A stretch of 64,000 nucleotides of DNA, from assembly GCA_965249595.1 (NCBI GenBank), contig OZ252242.1:434001-498000 (forward strand). Reading direction: 5' to 3'. The stretch is from VXNJ01 sp965249595. Its GTDB lineage: Bacteria; Chloroflexota; UBA11872; VXNJ01. Position numbers and translations under genes: made by a program. Of the stretch, positions 42,787 through 50,983 are shown piece after piece (position 1 is the stretch's first letter; each line of letters begins with the position of its first letter). The notes beneath the pieces are model-generated. The model made no database searches. It saw only the letters and a program-made list of their open reading frames with translations, and was not told the origin of the DNA.

Positions 42787-43847
42787 GCGCGTCCGACTCA
42801 AGAAGCGATAAACGTCGTCGAAGCGTTTCCAAGTCGGAGTTACGCGGCTCACTCCTGCGCGATACGCCGCCAGCCACAGAACCACAAGGTCTCCAACCAA
42901 TAGGGCTGGATTTTGTGACTGGACACTGGTCCAAGGCTGCGCCCGTTGCCGTTCTGTTGGCCCTGTTGGCTGGTTTTTCGCTACTAAGCGAACACTTCCT
43001 CACGTTGGACAACATGCTGGCCATCTTCAGGAGCTCCGCAGTACTGATGGTGATAGCGCTTGGTTCGATGGTTGTCATCCTGATTGGTGGTATCGACTTG
43101 TCGGTCGGATCCGTCTTGACGCTATCGGCATTCGTTGGCGCGACCCTGGCTTCCGCTGCCGGAACCACCGATTATCTGCTCGTCCTCCCGGTGGTCGGCT
43201 TGCTATGCGGAGCAGTTAACGGAGCGGTTGTCGCTTACGGGCGGATGCCGTCATTTCTAGTGACGCTGGGTGGCCTGTTCGCATACAACGGCCTTGCGAA
43301 TTACATGTCTGATGGCCAACCCATATCACTACCGTTGCTCGGGGCAGGTGACTGGTTTGCGGGATCTGTGGTCGGGGTGTCGGTCATCGGGCTCTGGGCA
43401 GTCGGTGTAATGGTCTTCTCGATTCTCTGGCTGCGCTTTACGCGCCTGGGCAGACACATTTACGCGCTCGGCGGGAACGAGCGTACGGCGCGCCTAGTCG
43501 GGGTTCCAGTGGAGCGAGTAAAACTCCAGGCTTTCATGATCAGCGGGCTCTTTGCTGGTTTCGCCGGATTGATGCTGGCCATGCGCACGAGTAGCGCCAG
43601 CCCGCGGATGGGCGACTCCTTGCTTCTGCCAGCAATAGCGGCCGTTGTCATGGGCGGAATACCTCTGTCCGGAGGTCGGGGCGGTCCTTTGAACGTGACG
43701 CTTGGAGTTGTCGTGATCGCGATCCTCAGCAACGGCATGGTCTTGGCGGCTTTGAATCCCCACGTGCAGCAGATAGTGATGGGTACCGTGGTTGTTCTGG
43801 CTGTTGCAATCACTCTCGATCGAGGAAAGGACGATGTTGTCAAGTAG
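42783..43847 (+). CDS. Ribose-type ABC transporter permease
   Basis: Inner membrane permease of the RbsC/BPD_transp_2 family, 354 residues, starting in the stop of the ATPase gene. After a charged 40-residue N-terminal tail, about nine hydrophobic segments follow. Family patterns include MVVILIGGIDLSVGSVLTLSAF, NGAVVAYGRMPSFLVTLGG and LGRHIYALGGNERTARLVGVPV, with ALGGN as the usual coupling-region motif. It completes the importer with the genes at 39826 and 41242. The longer N-terminal tail than in RbsC is notable. Confidence 0.9.
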   Translation: MSASDSRSDKRRRSVSKSELRGSLLRDTPPATEPQGLQPIGLDFVTGHWSKAAPVAVLLALLAGFSLLSEHFLTLDNMLAIFRSSAVLMVIALGSMVVILIGGIDLSVGSVLTLSAFVGATLASAAGTTDYLLVLPVVGLLCGAVNGAVVAYGRMPSFLVTLGGLFAYNGLANYMSDGQPISLPLLGAGDWFAGSVVGVSVIGLWAVGVMVFSILWLRFTRLGRHIYALGGNERTARLVGVPVERVKLQAFMISGLFAGFAGLMLAMRTSSASPRMGDSLLLPAIAAVVMGGIPLSGGRGGPLNVTLGVVVIAILSNGMVLAALNPHVQQIVMGTVVVLAVAITLDRGKDDVVK

Positions 43848-43907
43848 TGAGGTTACGCGGCCGTTGCTACCGGCCGCGCCCATCAGATCAAGGAGAGTGA
43901 TAGGACC

Positions 43908-44471
43908 GTGACCCGTGCCATGAAATTCTTCAACGCGAGCGAAGCACGCACCCTCGACGCGGTTGCGTCGAGAATCATCCCGGGAAACGACTCGGATCCG
44001 GGAGCTAAAGAGGCAGACGCCGTCGTGTTCATCGACGAATCGCTAGCGGGATCATACCAGGAGCTTGGCTCTCTTTATCGAGAGGGCCTTCGCCTCCTTG
44101 ATGCATTTGCGATGGACGAAAAAGGCGGGCTATTCACGTCACTGAGTGTTGACTCCCAAGACGAAATCCTGAGCCAAATTGACGATAGCGGGGATGTAAT
44201 ACCGTCAGTTGGGGCAATGTACGAGATATTGCCGTACTTCTTCGCTGTTGTTTGCGAACACGTACTACAGGGGTTCTTTTGTGATCCATCTTACGGAGGC
44301 AATAAGAATGCCGTTGGGTGGAAACTCGTGGGCTTCCCTGGTGCATATTGGGGGTACTCGGAATGGCAAGGACTGCCAGACTTCGACTCGACTCAACTTC
44401 CGATAAAGACGCTCGCCGATCTCATTAGCGAAGAGGCCGAGCGGTCATTTCCGGTGAAGGAAGCGGGATGA
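43908..44471 (+). CDS. Gluconate 2-dehydrogenase subunit 3-like protein
   Basis: Small subunit of a gluconate-2-dehydrogenase-type complex, 187 residues. It has NASEARTLDAVASRIIPGND at the start, then HVLQGFFCDPSYGGNKN and GWKLVGFPGAYWGYSEWQG, the family core. The subunit normally carries a Tat signal that brings the flavoprotein across the membrane; none is seen here, so the complex may stay in the cytoplasm. GTG 43908 follows AGGAGAG by about eleven bases; ATG 43920 is an alternative. It overlaps the GMC gene by four bases, so the two subunits should be made together. No cytochrome c subunit is found. Confidence 0.82.
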   Translation: MTRAMKFFNASEARTLDAVASRIIPGNDSDPGAKEADAVVFIDESLAGSYQELGSLYREGLRLLDAFAMDEKGGLFTSLSVDSQDEILSQIDDSGDVIPSVGAMYEILPYFFAVVCEHVLQGFFCDPSYGGNKNAVGWKLVGFPGAYWGYSEWQGLPDFDSTQLPIKTLADLISEEAERSFPVKEAG

Positions 44472-46228
44472 GTAGCAAGGCCGATTTCATCATCGTAGGT
44501 CTTGGAGCATCGGGCTCGATACTAGCCCGTGAGCTAGCCTCGAGTGGTGCCCGCGTCATAGCGATTGACAAGGGCCCGTATTACTCGCAGGAGGACTTTC
44601 GGTTCAAGCAGGACGAAATCAGGTATTGGTCGCGTCACGAGCTGATACCAGACATGAAGAGTGACCCGATTACATGGCGTCCCGACGAAATGACTCAGGC
44701 AGTCTTACTGCCGTGGGCGACAGGACCGCTGGCTACTCACGAGCCACTCCACTTGCCGCCATCCATCGGAACCGGAGGTGGCACCGTCCACTGGAGTGGT
44801 TCAGCTTGGCGCTTACGGCAGTCGGACTTCCGGATGCGCAGCACCATCCTCGAGCGCTTCGGTAAAGAGGCAATTCCTGAACACACGAGCATCGTGGATT
44901 GGCCGATCTCGTATTCAGACTTGGAGCCCTACTACGACAGGGTCGAGTGGGAGTTCGGCTTCTCGGGGAAAGCGGGAAATGTCAAAGGTGAGATCGTGCC
45001 AGGGGGAAACCCGTTCGAGGCGCCACGATCGCGCGACTACCCACTACCGCCGTTGACGGCGGGTGCCGCTGACAGGCACTTCGTTGGAGCGTGCGAGAAA
45101 CTTGGCTTCCATCCATTCCCTCAGGCGACGGCTATCGCATCGGAGGACTATGGAGGACGGTCCGCCTGCGTTTACTGTGGCTTCTGCCACGGCTTCCCTT
45201 GTCATGTGAATGCGAAGACCAACCACAGGTACGACCTTATTCCAGAAGCTGTCGCCACCGGCAACCTTGAGATTCGCCCATTCTCGCGCGTCCTGAGAGT
45301 AATTCAGCGGAATAGTCGTGTTCAAGGAGTCGAGTACATAGACGCTGCTGGCGAACTCCGGACATGCGAAGCAGACAATGTGGTCCTCGCCGCATATGCG
45401 CTCGAGAATGCTCGCCTTCTCTTGGTCTCAGGCATCAACGAGAGCGGCGTGACCGGGAAGTACCTCACTACTCACAACTTCGGGTGGTTCACGGGCTTGC
45501 TCCCAGAGTTCACGAATCCTTTCATGGGACCTCTCAATGCGTCGAGCGCCATAGACGACTTCAACGGCGAGCTTGTGCCCGACAATGAGGATGGAGTCAT
45601 CTGGGGTTCAGCGATTACGAGTTTCACCGGAGATGTGCCTCCGCTCAAAGCTGCCCACGGTCTTCCACCAGATCTTCCTCGGTGGGGGGCGCCTTTGAAG
45701 GAGTGGATGCGTGAGAACTATCGGCGACTCCATAGCATCTATGCTCAGGTATCTAACTTCCCGGATGAGAGGTTCTATGTAGACCTTGATCCGAGGGTCA
45801 AAGACCGATTCGGCCAGCCGGCTCTTCGAATGACCCACTCGTGGGTCGAGCATGATATCAAAGCGACCGAAATGTTGATAGGTGTGAAAGTTCGGATCGC
45901 CGAGGAGATGGGGATGACGGACTGGTGGGTCGATAGCTCAAATCCTGATTACCATCTCTCAACTCACGAGCACGGCACGCATCGCATGGGTGACGATCCG
46001 TCAGCGTCTGTTGTCGATCAGTTTGGTCGCGTACACGAATGTGAGGGCCTTTACGCAATAGGCGGCGGCCAGTTCCCGACATGCTTCGGTTATAACCCCA
46101 CAATAACCATCATGGCACTCGCCTTTATGGCGGCGGACGAGTTGTGTGGCGGATTGACTCCTATGCCCTCATATGCGGAGGAGCGCGCTGCCTTGCAGAC
46201 AGATCTTAGAAAGGGGAAAGATGGATAG
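44468..46228 (+). CDS. GMC-family FAD dehydrogenase (gluconate/glucose dehydrogenase type, catalytic subunit)
   Basis: Flavoprotein of the GMC family related to gluconate 2-dehydrogenase and FAD-glucose dehydrogenase, oxidising a sugar hydroxyl or hemiacetal. Features are the FAD site FIIVGLGASGSILARELA, the N-terminal-half motif GGTVHWSGSAWRLR, a cysteine cluster C234-x2-C237-x2-C240-x4-C245 that probably binds an iron-sulfur centre as in related dehydrogenases, and the catalytic area HEHGTHRMG with GGQFPTCFGYNPTIT, where His and Asn complete the GMC pair. The length is 586 residues. ATG 44468 lies in the stop of the small subunit gene. Electron acceptor unknown: the usual cytochrome subunit is missing in the cassette. 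Confidence 0.88.
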   Translation: MSSKADFIIVGLGASGSILARELASSGARVIAIDKGPYYSQEDFRFKQDEIRYWSRHELIPDMKSDPITWRPDEMTQAVLLPWATGPLATHEPLHLPPSIGTGGGTVHWSGSAWRLRQSDFRMRSTILERFGKEAIPEHTSIVDWPISYSDLEPYYDRVEWEFGFSGKAGNVKGEIVPGGNPFEAPRSRDYPLPPLTAGAADRHFVGACEKLGFHPFPQATAIASEDYGGRSACVYCGFCHGFPCHVNAKTNHRYDLIPEAVATGNLEIRPFSRVLRVIQRNSRVQGVEYIDAAGELRTCEADNVVLAAYALENARLLLVSGINESGVTGKYLTTHNFGWFTGLLPEFTNPFMGPLNASSAIDDFNGELVPDNEDGVIWGSAITSFTGDVPPLKAAHGLPPDLPRWGAPLKEWMRENYRRLHSIYAQVSNFPDERFYVDLDPRVKDRFGQPALRMTHSWVEHDIKATEMLIGVKVRIAEEMGMTDWWVDSSNPDYHLSTHEHGTHRMGDDPSASVVDQFGRVHECEGLYAIGGGQFPTCFGYNPTITIMALAFMAADELCGGLTPMPSYAEERAALQTDLRKGKDG

Positions 46229-46317
46229 TTATGCGAATCTGATCACGAATTTAAAAATCCCCCGCTACGCACCAATGAGGTATACGTAGCTTAAGTAGTA
46301 AGGACGCAGAAACGCCG

Positions 46318-47043
46318 ATGTCTACACTCAATTACACAATAGAACACCTAGACGATGTGGTCCCAAGGATCCACAGAAGTGCACCCAAGCTGGAGCTTAA
46401 TAGAACGGTACTTATGGTGGTTGACTTCCAAAAGCTGGTAGTCGATCCCAACAGCCCTCAGCACATTCCGAGTGTCGGCGGAGCACCCGCTGGGGAGGAT
46501 GTCGTTGGTCCGGTGATCAATGCCGTGAAGCTCTCGCGGCAATACGGTATCCCGATTATTTGGTCGAAGTTTGGACTTCAAGGAGACGGGCGAGATGCCG
46601 GACTCGTTGAGTACAAGTGGCCGGAGATCAGCCCTGGGACTCCTAAATCACCACTCACTTGGGGCAATTGGGGATCCGAGTTGGCCGAAGGACTCGAACC
46701 CCAGGATGGTGACATGGAGATCGTCAAACACAGGATGAGTTCATTCTACGGAACGAAGCTCCAAGAGTATCTCCGCCATTTTGACGCAGACACGCTTGTC
46801 TTGGTCGGCGTGACTTCTGCCCAGTGTGTGGTGTCGACTGCACACGACGCTTGGTCGCGTGACATAAAAATCATTGTCCTAGCAGATACAACGACGGCCG
46901 TGCCCTCACCACTTGAAAATCCACCCCTCGGATATGGACAGCATTGGGAAGCCCTTAGGTCGATTCAGATGACCTTTGGTGATGTCTTGCTGTCTTCTGA
47001 GTACGGGGAGATGCTCAAAGAGGCTGCGGCACGGGACACCTAG
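46318..47043 (+). CDS. Isochorismatase-family cysteine hydrolase
   Basis: Cysteine hydrolase, likely an amidase, of the isochorismatase/nicotinamidase fold. The catalytic triad is D36 (LMVVDFQK), K137 (IVKHRMSSF) and C170 (SAQCVVSTA). ATG 46318 lies near a purine-rich stretch (AAGGACG). The length of 241 residues is usual. Family members hydrolyse carbamoyl or amide groups, including ureas, nicotinamide and isochorismate. Its place after a sugar dehydrogenase suggests an amide of a sugar acid or related compound as substrate, which would be an inference from order only. Confidence 0.86.
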   Translation: MSTLNYTIEHLDDVVPRIHRSAPKLELNRTVLMVVDFQKLVVDPNSPQHIPSVGGAPAGEDVVGPVINAVKLSRQYGIPIIWSKFGLQGDGRDAGLVEYKWPEISPGTPKSPLTWGNWGSELAEGLEPQDGDMEIVKHRMSSFYGTKLQEYLRHFDADTLVLVGVTSAQCVVSTAHDAWSRDIKIIVLADTTTAVPSPLENPPLGYGQHWEALRSIQMTFGDVLLSSEYGEMLKEAAARDT

Positions 47044-47124
47044 GTGTGGGACCGGCGAGGGAGCTGCGACGTTCCCCAACTGATGAACGGAGGCGACGAC
47101 TTATGATCTGTCCCAGATATTTGA

Positions 47125-48171
47125 ATGGAACACAAAAAACCGGTTCGGTGCAGCGTGTCTGCACCTAGCGATTTCCGCGTCTACGCGGGTGGTGATTTGC
47201 CGCTTCAGAACGGCGGAGTGTTGAGGGACGCCCAACTTGCGTACGCGACGTACGGCGAGTTGAGTCAGGATAAGGACAACGTCGTCCTGTACGCAGCGTC
47301 GTATGCGGCTCTCCACACGGACATTGACTGGCTAGTGGGGGACGGGATGGCGCTAGATCCCAGTCGCTACTTTGTGATTGTTCCACATCTTCTCGGAAAT
47401 GGGCGCTCTTCTTCGCCGAGCAATACGCCCGCGCCATTCGATGCAGCGTCGTTTCCCAATGTCACAATCCTCGACAATGTGATGCTGCAGCATCGATTGG
47501 TCACCCACGAACTCGGGATCGGTGAGCTTCAGTTGGTGACGGGATGGTCCATGGGTGCCGCACAAACCTATCAGTGGGCCGTGACGTTTCCAGACGTTGT
47601 GCTTCGAGTGGCTCCGTTCTGCGGGTCAGCCAGAACGAGTGTCCAGAACATTGTCGCGTTAGACGGCGCACGAGCCGCGGTTCAAGCGGACTCGGAATGG
47701 AGAGGCGGGCGGTACTCGGAACCTCCTACGGTCGGCCTCCGAGCCATGGGGCGGGTCTTCGCTGGGTGGAGTCTAACGAGGCACTTTTACGAGGAACGTA
47801 TGTTTCGTCATGTTGGCTTCCCAACACTTGAGGACTTTCTTGTGGCCGTCTGGGAAGGGTTCACACTGAGTCGAGACGCCAACGACCTTCTCTCGATGCT
47901 CTGGACATGGCAAAACGTTGATGTTGCAGCTGGACAGGAATCGTTGGCCGAAGCGCTGCAACGGATTACAGCAGCAGCCCTGGTGATGCCGGCTCAGGGC
48001 GACCTCTTCTTCTCGCCCGCAGCCGAAGCCACAATCGTCGAGATGATGACTCAGAGTGAAGTCGAACTGCGGGTCATTCCGTCGGCCTGGGGACATTTCG
48101 CGGGGAGTGGAATCAACGACACCGATGCTCGCTTTATCAGTGATGCGATCATGGAGCTCCTTCAACGCTAA
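47125..48171 (+). CDS. Alpha/beta hydrolase, homoserine acetyltransferase (MetX)-like
   Basis: Alpha/beta-hydrolase of the MetX-like group, 348 residues, beginning at ATG 47125. The nucleophile is Ser142 in GWSMGAAQTYQWA, followed later by the acid position near MPAQGDLFFSP and the His in IPSAWGHFAGSG. The opening LRDAQLAYATYGELSQDKDN is typical for MetX-like enzymes. Acyltransferase activity toward homoserine is not proven; MetX-like hydrolases also occur in degradative clusters and could act as esterases or lactonases here. The gene is last in the island, with an IS remnant just beyond. Confidence 0.8.
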   Translation: MEHKKPVRCSVSAPSDFRVYAGGDLPLQNGGVLRDAQLAYATYGELSQDKDNVVLYAASYAALHTDIDWLVGDGMALDPSRYFVIVPHLLGNGRSSSPSNTPAPFDAASFPNVTILDNVMLQHRLVTHELGIGELQLVTGWSMGAAQTYQWAVTFPDVVLRVAPFCGSARTSVQNIVALDGARAAVQADSEWRGGRYSEPPTVGLRAMGRVFAGWSLTRHFYEERMFRHVGFPTLEDFLVAVWEGFTLSRDANDLLSMLWTWQNVDVAAGQESLAEALQRITAAALVMPAQGDLFFSPAAEATIVEMMTQSEVELRVIPSAWGHFAGSGINDTDARFISDAIMELLQR

Positions 48172-48218
48172 CTGTGTGGCAGGATGGACACGCAACGCCT
48201 TGCCCCGAATGAGGAGAC

Positions 48219-48287
48219 ATGGGCAAGACCCAAGGAAAGTCTGAACAAGCTGGCTCGTCAGCGTTCGCTTGGATCAAAGAACGCTGA
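48219..48287 (+). CDS. Short possible ORF at the island's right end
   Basis: ATG 48219 follows GAGGAGAC and begins a 22-residue frame (MGKTQGKSEQAGSS...). The ribosome site is strong but very close, and the frame ends in TGA soon after. It may be the beginning of a gene cut by insertion of the neighbouring IS material, or mere chance. No function can be assigned. Confidence 0.2.
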   Translation: MGKTQGKSEQAGSSAFAWIKER

Positions 48288-48297
48288 ACAACGTCTA

Positions 48298-48516
48298 TTA
48301 GTCTCGCCGGTTTGAGTCCGGCTTTAATTCCTCCTTTTCAAGTCCAGTCCGGTAACTGGGCACGTCAAATTCGAGTACGACAGCGTGATGGACGATTCGA
48401 TCGGCAGCCGCCACGGTCGCCATTGGGTTGGGGAAGATCTTGCCCCATTCGGAGAAGACCAGGTTGGATGAGATCCCGATGGAGCGACGTTCGAGCCACA
48501 GACGGGAGCGCAGCAT
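48298..48516 (-). pseudogene. IS21-family IstB fragment
   Basis: C-terminal remnant of the IstB ATPase helper. The reverse-strand frame reads ERRSIGISSNLVFSEWGKIF, PNPMATVAAADRIVHHAVVL and EFDVPSYR, a close fit to the IstB end, but the Walker motifs and the istA gene are missing. It abuts an IS3-family fragment on the opposite strand, showing at least two insertions or recombination events here. Confidence 0.8.
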
Positions 48517-48533
48517 CCGACTGCGGTCCCTTC

Positions 48534-48986
48534 ACCGCAACCATGTCTGGGCCTACGACTTCGCCTACGCGAGAACCGACGATGGCCGGCCGCTGCGGAT
48601 CTTAGTCGTCGCCTGACAAATTCACGCGCGAGGCGCTCTCGGTAGCGGTTCGCCGCACCTTCACTTCCAGGGACGTCATCGAGGTCATCTCAGGCCTCAT
48701 GCTCACCCATGGCGTCCCAGGTCACGTCCGCTCTGACAACGGACCCGAATTCACTGCCAAGGCAATAAGGAGCTGGCTATCGCAGAACGCAATCAACACT
48801 TCCTTTCATCACCGGGAGCACCCTGGGAGAACGGTTACGCCGAGAGCTTCATCGGCAAGCTCCGCGACGAGCTGTTAGACCGGGAGATATTTTTCAACCT
48901 GGCCGAGGCCAAGGTGCTCATGGAGCAATACCGGCGGGAATACAATACCGTCCGGCCGCACAGCGCCCTTAGCTACCGGCCACCAA
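48534..48986 (+). pseudogene. IS3-family OrfB fragment, frameshifted
   Basis: Remains of the DDE transposase core. The first part reads HRNHVWAYDFAYARTDDGRP up to a TGA, the middle in another frame matches RSDNGPEFTAKAIRSWL, and the last matches APWENGYAESFIGKLRDELL and YNTVRPHSALSYRPP. It is a relative of the copy at 8201-9314, with the same break site near DFAY. The N-terminal half is missing, replaced by the istB fragment. Two or more frame changes make it inactive. Confidence 0.78.
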
Positions 48987-49012
48987 TTCAGCCGATCTTA
49001 AGATCGGCTGAA
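48987..49012. repeat. Perfect 26-bp palindrome at the second IS 3' end
   Basis: TTCAGCCGATCTT is followed directly by its own reverse complement. It stands just after the transposase fragment, as the 32-bp palindrome does in the first element, although the sequence is different. A hairpin or cruciform is likely. Confidence 0.85.
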
Positions 49013-49021
49013 ACCCAAGCA

Positions 49022-49063
49022 AATGTCGCATAAAGCTTGGTACCAAGAATGGGTACCCGTCAC
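49022..49063 (+). repeat. Terminal 42-base motif shared with the first IS remnant
   Basis: Compared with 9463-9504, this stretch has the same length and shares AATGTC, TGGTACCAA and GGG-ACC blocks before CAC. It probably marks the right end of the IS3 element and thus the right border of the island. Confidence 0.55.
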
Positions 49064-49352
49064 TTTCACAATCGCGTCGGGATTGAATCTCAAAATTGAC
49101 GCCCATACTATGGTGATATTGCCATAACAGTAATTAGTATCGCCCAAATTTGTCTGCTAATACCGTCACACAGGAGCGCCGTAATGGTGCTGCCCCATTG
49201 AATTCCCTGCTGGAGGCTCTATCTGTCAATGATCACCACCTATAGGCCACATATGGAATTCCCCCGATTTAGTGGACACGTATCATCCCGATACCATCTG
49301 CAAATACAAGGTACAGGGGGCGTCGGGTAACCGGTGTCACTACCGCGAACCC
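49064..49352. other. Intergenic region beyond the island
   Basis: Nearly 290 bases without a supported gene, A/T-richer than most of the window. The plus-strand frame at 49272-49760 runs antisense to the MFS gene and is a shadow of it. Confidence 0.45.
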
Positions 49353-50831
49353 TTAAGTGCGCAACGCCATAATCTGCTCTTCAGTGGCCGGCGGCGGGTT
49401 GTCCCGCTGGCGGAATGCCACCACGGCGGCCACCAACGCGAGCATCGCGGCGATGGCGAAACAGGTACGAAAACCTATCATCAGGTCGTCGACGGGGGCA
49501 TCGAGGGCCAATCCCGTGCCGGACAGACTGGTCACCGTGACCGTGAAAATTACTCCCCAAAGGGCCGGTCCAAACGAGAAGCCAAACGTTCGAGCGGTGG
49601 CCAAGAACCCGGCCGATACGCCCAACATCGAGCGCGGCAGGGAGCCGACGATCGAGCTGTTTACGGTCCACTCGAAAGTTCCCAGGCCCAGGCCGGTAAC
49701 TGGCACCAGCAGCAGGAGCAACCAATAGGGCGAGTCAGACCGCAGCAACAATGCCAGTAGGCCAATGCCGATCGCCACTACCGTCAAGCCCAGCCCAGCC
49801 GGACGGCGCGGCGAGGTGTGCTCCGCCCACAGGGCGGCCAACGGGGCCATGAATGCCATCATCGCCGGACCGATGGCCATTACCGGTGCAATTGACGACG
49901 GCGCCAAACCGAGTACGACCGACATGTAGAACGGCATCATCGTAAATAAGACGATCACAACCGTAAACCCCAGGAAGGCGGCCACGATCGGCAGGCGGAA
50001 ATCGCGCAGTTTGAAAAGGCGAAAGTCCACCGTCGGATGGTCGGTGGCTAACTGCAATCGAACAAATAACGCCAACATCGCAAATCCCAAGACAGCTGCC
50101 GCCACTACCGGCCAGCTGAGCCAGCCGAGGCCGTTGCCCAGCGTTAGGACCGCCAATAGCGGAGCTTGCCAGGCCAGCATCAGCACGGCACCACGCAAAT
50201 CGAAACGCCGTTCCGGTCGCTGCGGCGTCTCCCACAATCGTTCAAACATTCCCAATCGCGAGCCGATGGTGATTACCAATACCACCAATACCAATCCCGC
50301 CAAGGGGAACCAGAACAGGGAACGCCATCCATAGAGCTCGGTGAGCCACCCACCGATAAACGGTCCCGATACCAATCCGATCGAGGTGGTGACCCCCACC
50401 AATGAGAGAGCCCGCGAGCGCAACCGTGGCACGAATGCCCGTATCGTGTAGGCTGGACCCACGGTGAAGAACACCGCAAAGGCAATCCCGAACAAGAACC
50501 GGGCCAGCAGCAACATCACCAGTCCCGACGAAAGCGCGGCCAACAGCGCCGCCGCGGCATAAACGGCGAACCCGCCGTATAGCACCCGCCGGTGGCCGAC
50601 CTTGTCGGCCAGAGAGCCCATTACCAGCAGTAGCGACCCGGAAGTTACCACCACCCCCAGCGGTACCCACTGTACGACCACCAAATCCAGGTCCATCTCG
50701 GCGGCGATCACCGGCATCGACACCGCCACGGCGTTGGAATCGTAGGTGCCCAGATATACGCAGATGAACCCGATAAGCAACGGCGCCAGAACCGTCCGCA
50801 TGCTCAAGCGATCGAAGGAATTGCTTTGCAA
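49353..50831 (-). CDS. MFS transporter, DHA2 (14-segment) drug/efflux type
   Basis: Major facilitator of the EmrB/QacA kind, expected to export drugs or small molecules with proton exchange. The 492 residues contain about 14 hydrophobic segments. Motif A appears as GSLADKVGHRRVLYGG and motif C-like GPFIGGWLTELYGWRSLFW is present. TTG 50831 follows AAGG by eight bases; ATG at residue 11 (RTVLAPLLIG) is an alternative. It diverges from the polyprenyl synthase gene. The substrate cannot be told. Confidence 0.87.
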   Translation of the reverse strand: MQSNSFDRLSMRTVLAPLLIGFICVYLGTYDSNAVAVSMPVIAAEMDLDLVVVQWVPLGVVVTSGSLLLVMGSLADKVGHRRVLYGGFAVYAAAALLAALSSGLVMLLLARFLFGIAFAVFFTVGPAYTIRAFVPRLRSRALSLVGVTTSIGLVSGPFIGGWLTELYGWRSLFWFPLAGLVLVVLVITIGSRLGMFERLWETPQRPERRFDLRGAVLMLAWQAPLLAVLTLGNGLGWLSWPVVAAAVLGFAMLALFVRLQLATDHPTVDFRLFKLRDFRLPIVAAFLGFTVVIVLFTMMPFYMSVVLGLAPSSIAPVMAIGPAMMAFMAPLAALWAEHTSPRRPAGLGLTVVAIGIGLLALLLRSDSPYWLLLLLVPVTGLGLGTFEWTVNSSIVGSLPRSMLGVSAGFLATARTFGFSFGPALWGVIFTVTVTSLSGTGLALDAPVDDLMIGFRTCFAIAAMLALVAAVVAFRQRDNPPPATEEQIMALRT

Positions 50832-50983
50832 GCTCTAGCCTTAAATATTGGGGTGGGGGGTTCGATGTCGCCGTTCGATCGGCGGCGCCTGGCACCTGTT
50901 GATCAATAGGCAAGAAAAACCCGCGCCCGCTGCCGATCCGGTTCGATATCGCAGCAGCGCGACGGCAAGGAACGGGCCGCTTT

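Noticed and set aside
49272..50405. Plus-strand frames such as 49272-49760 and 50011-50334
   Set aside because: They are antisense shadows of the intact MFS transporter gene.
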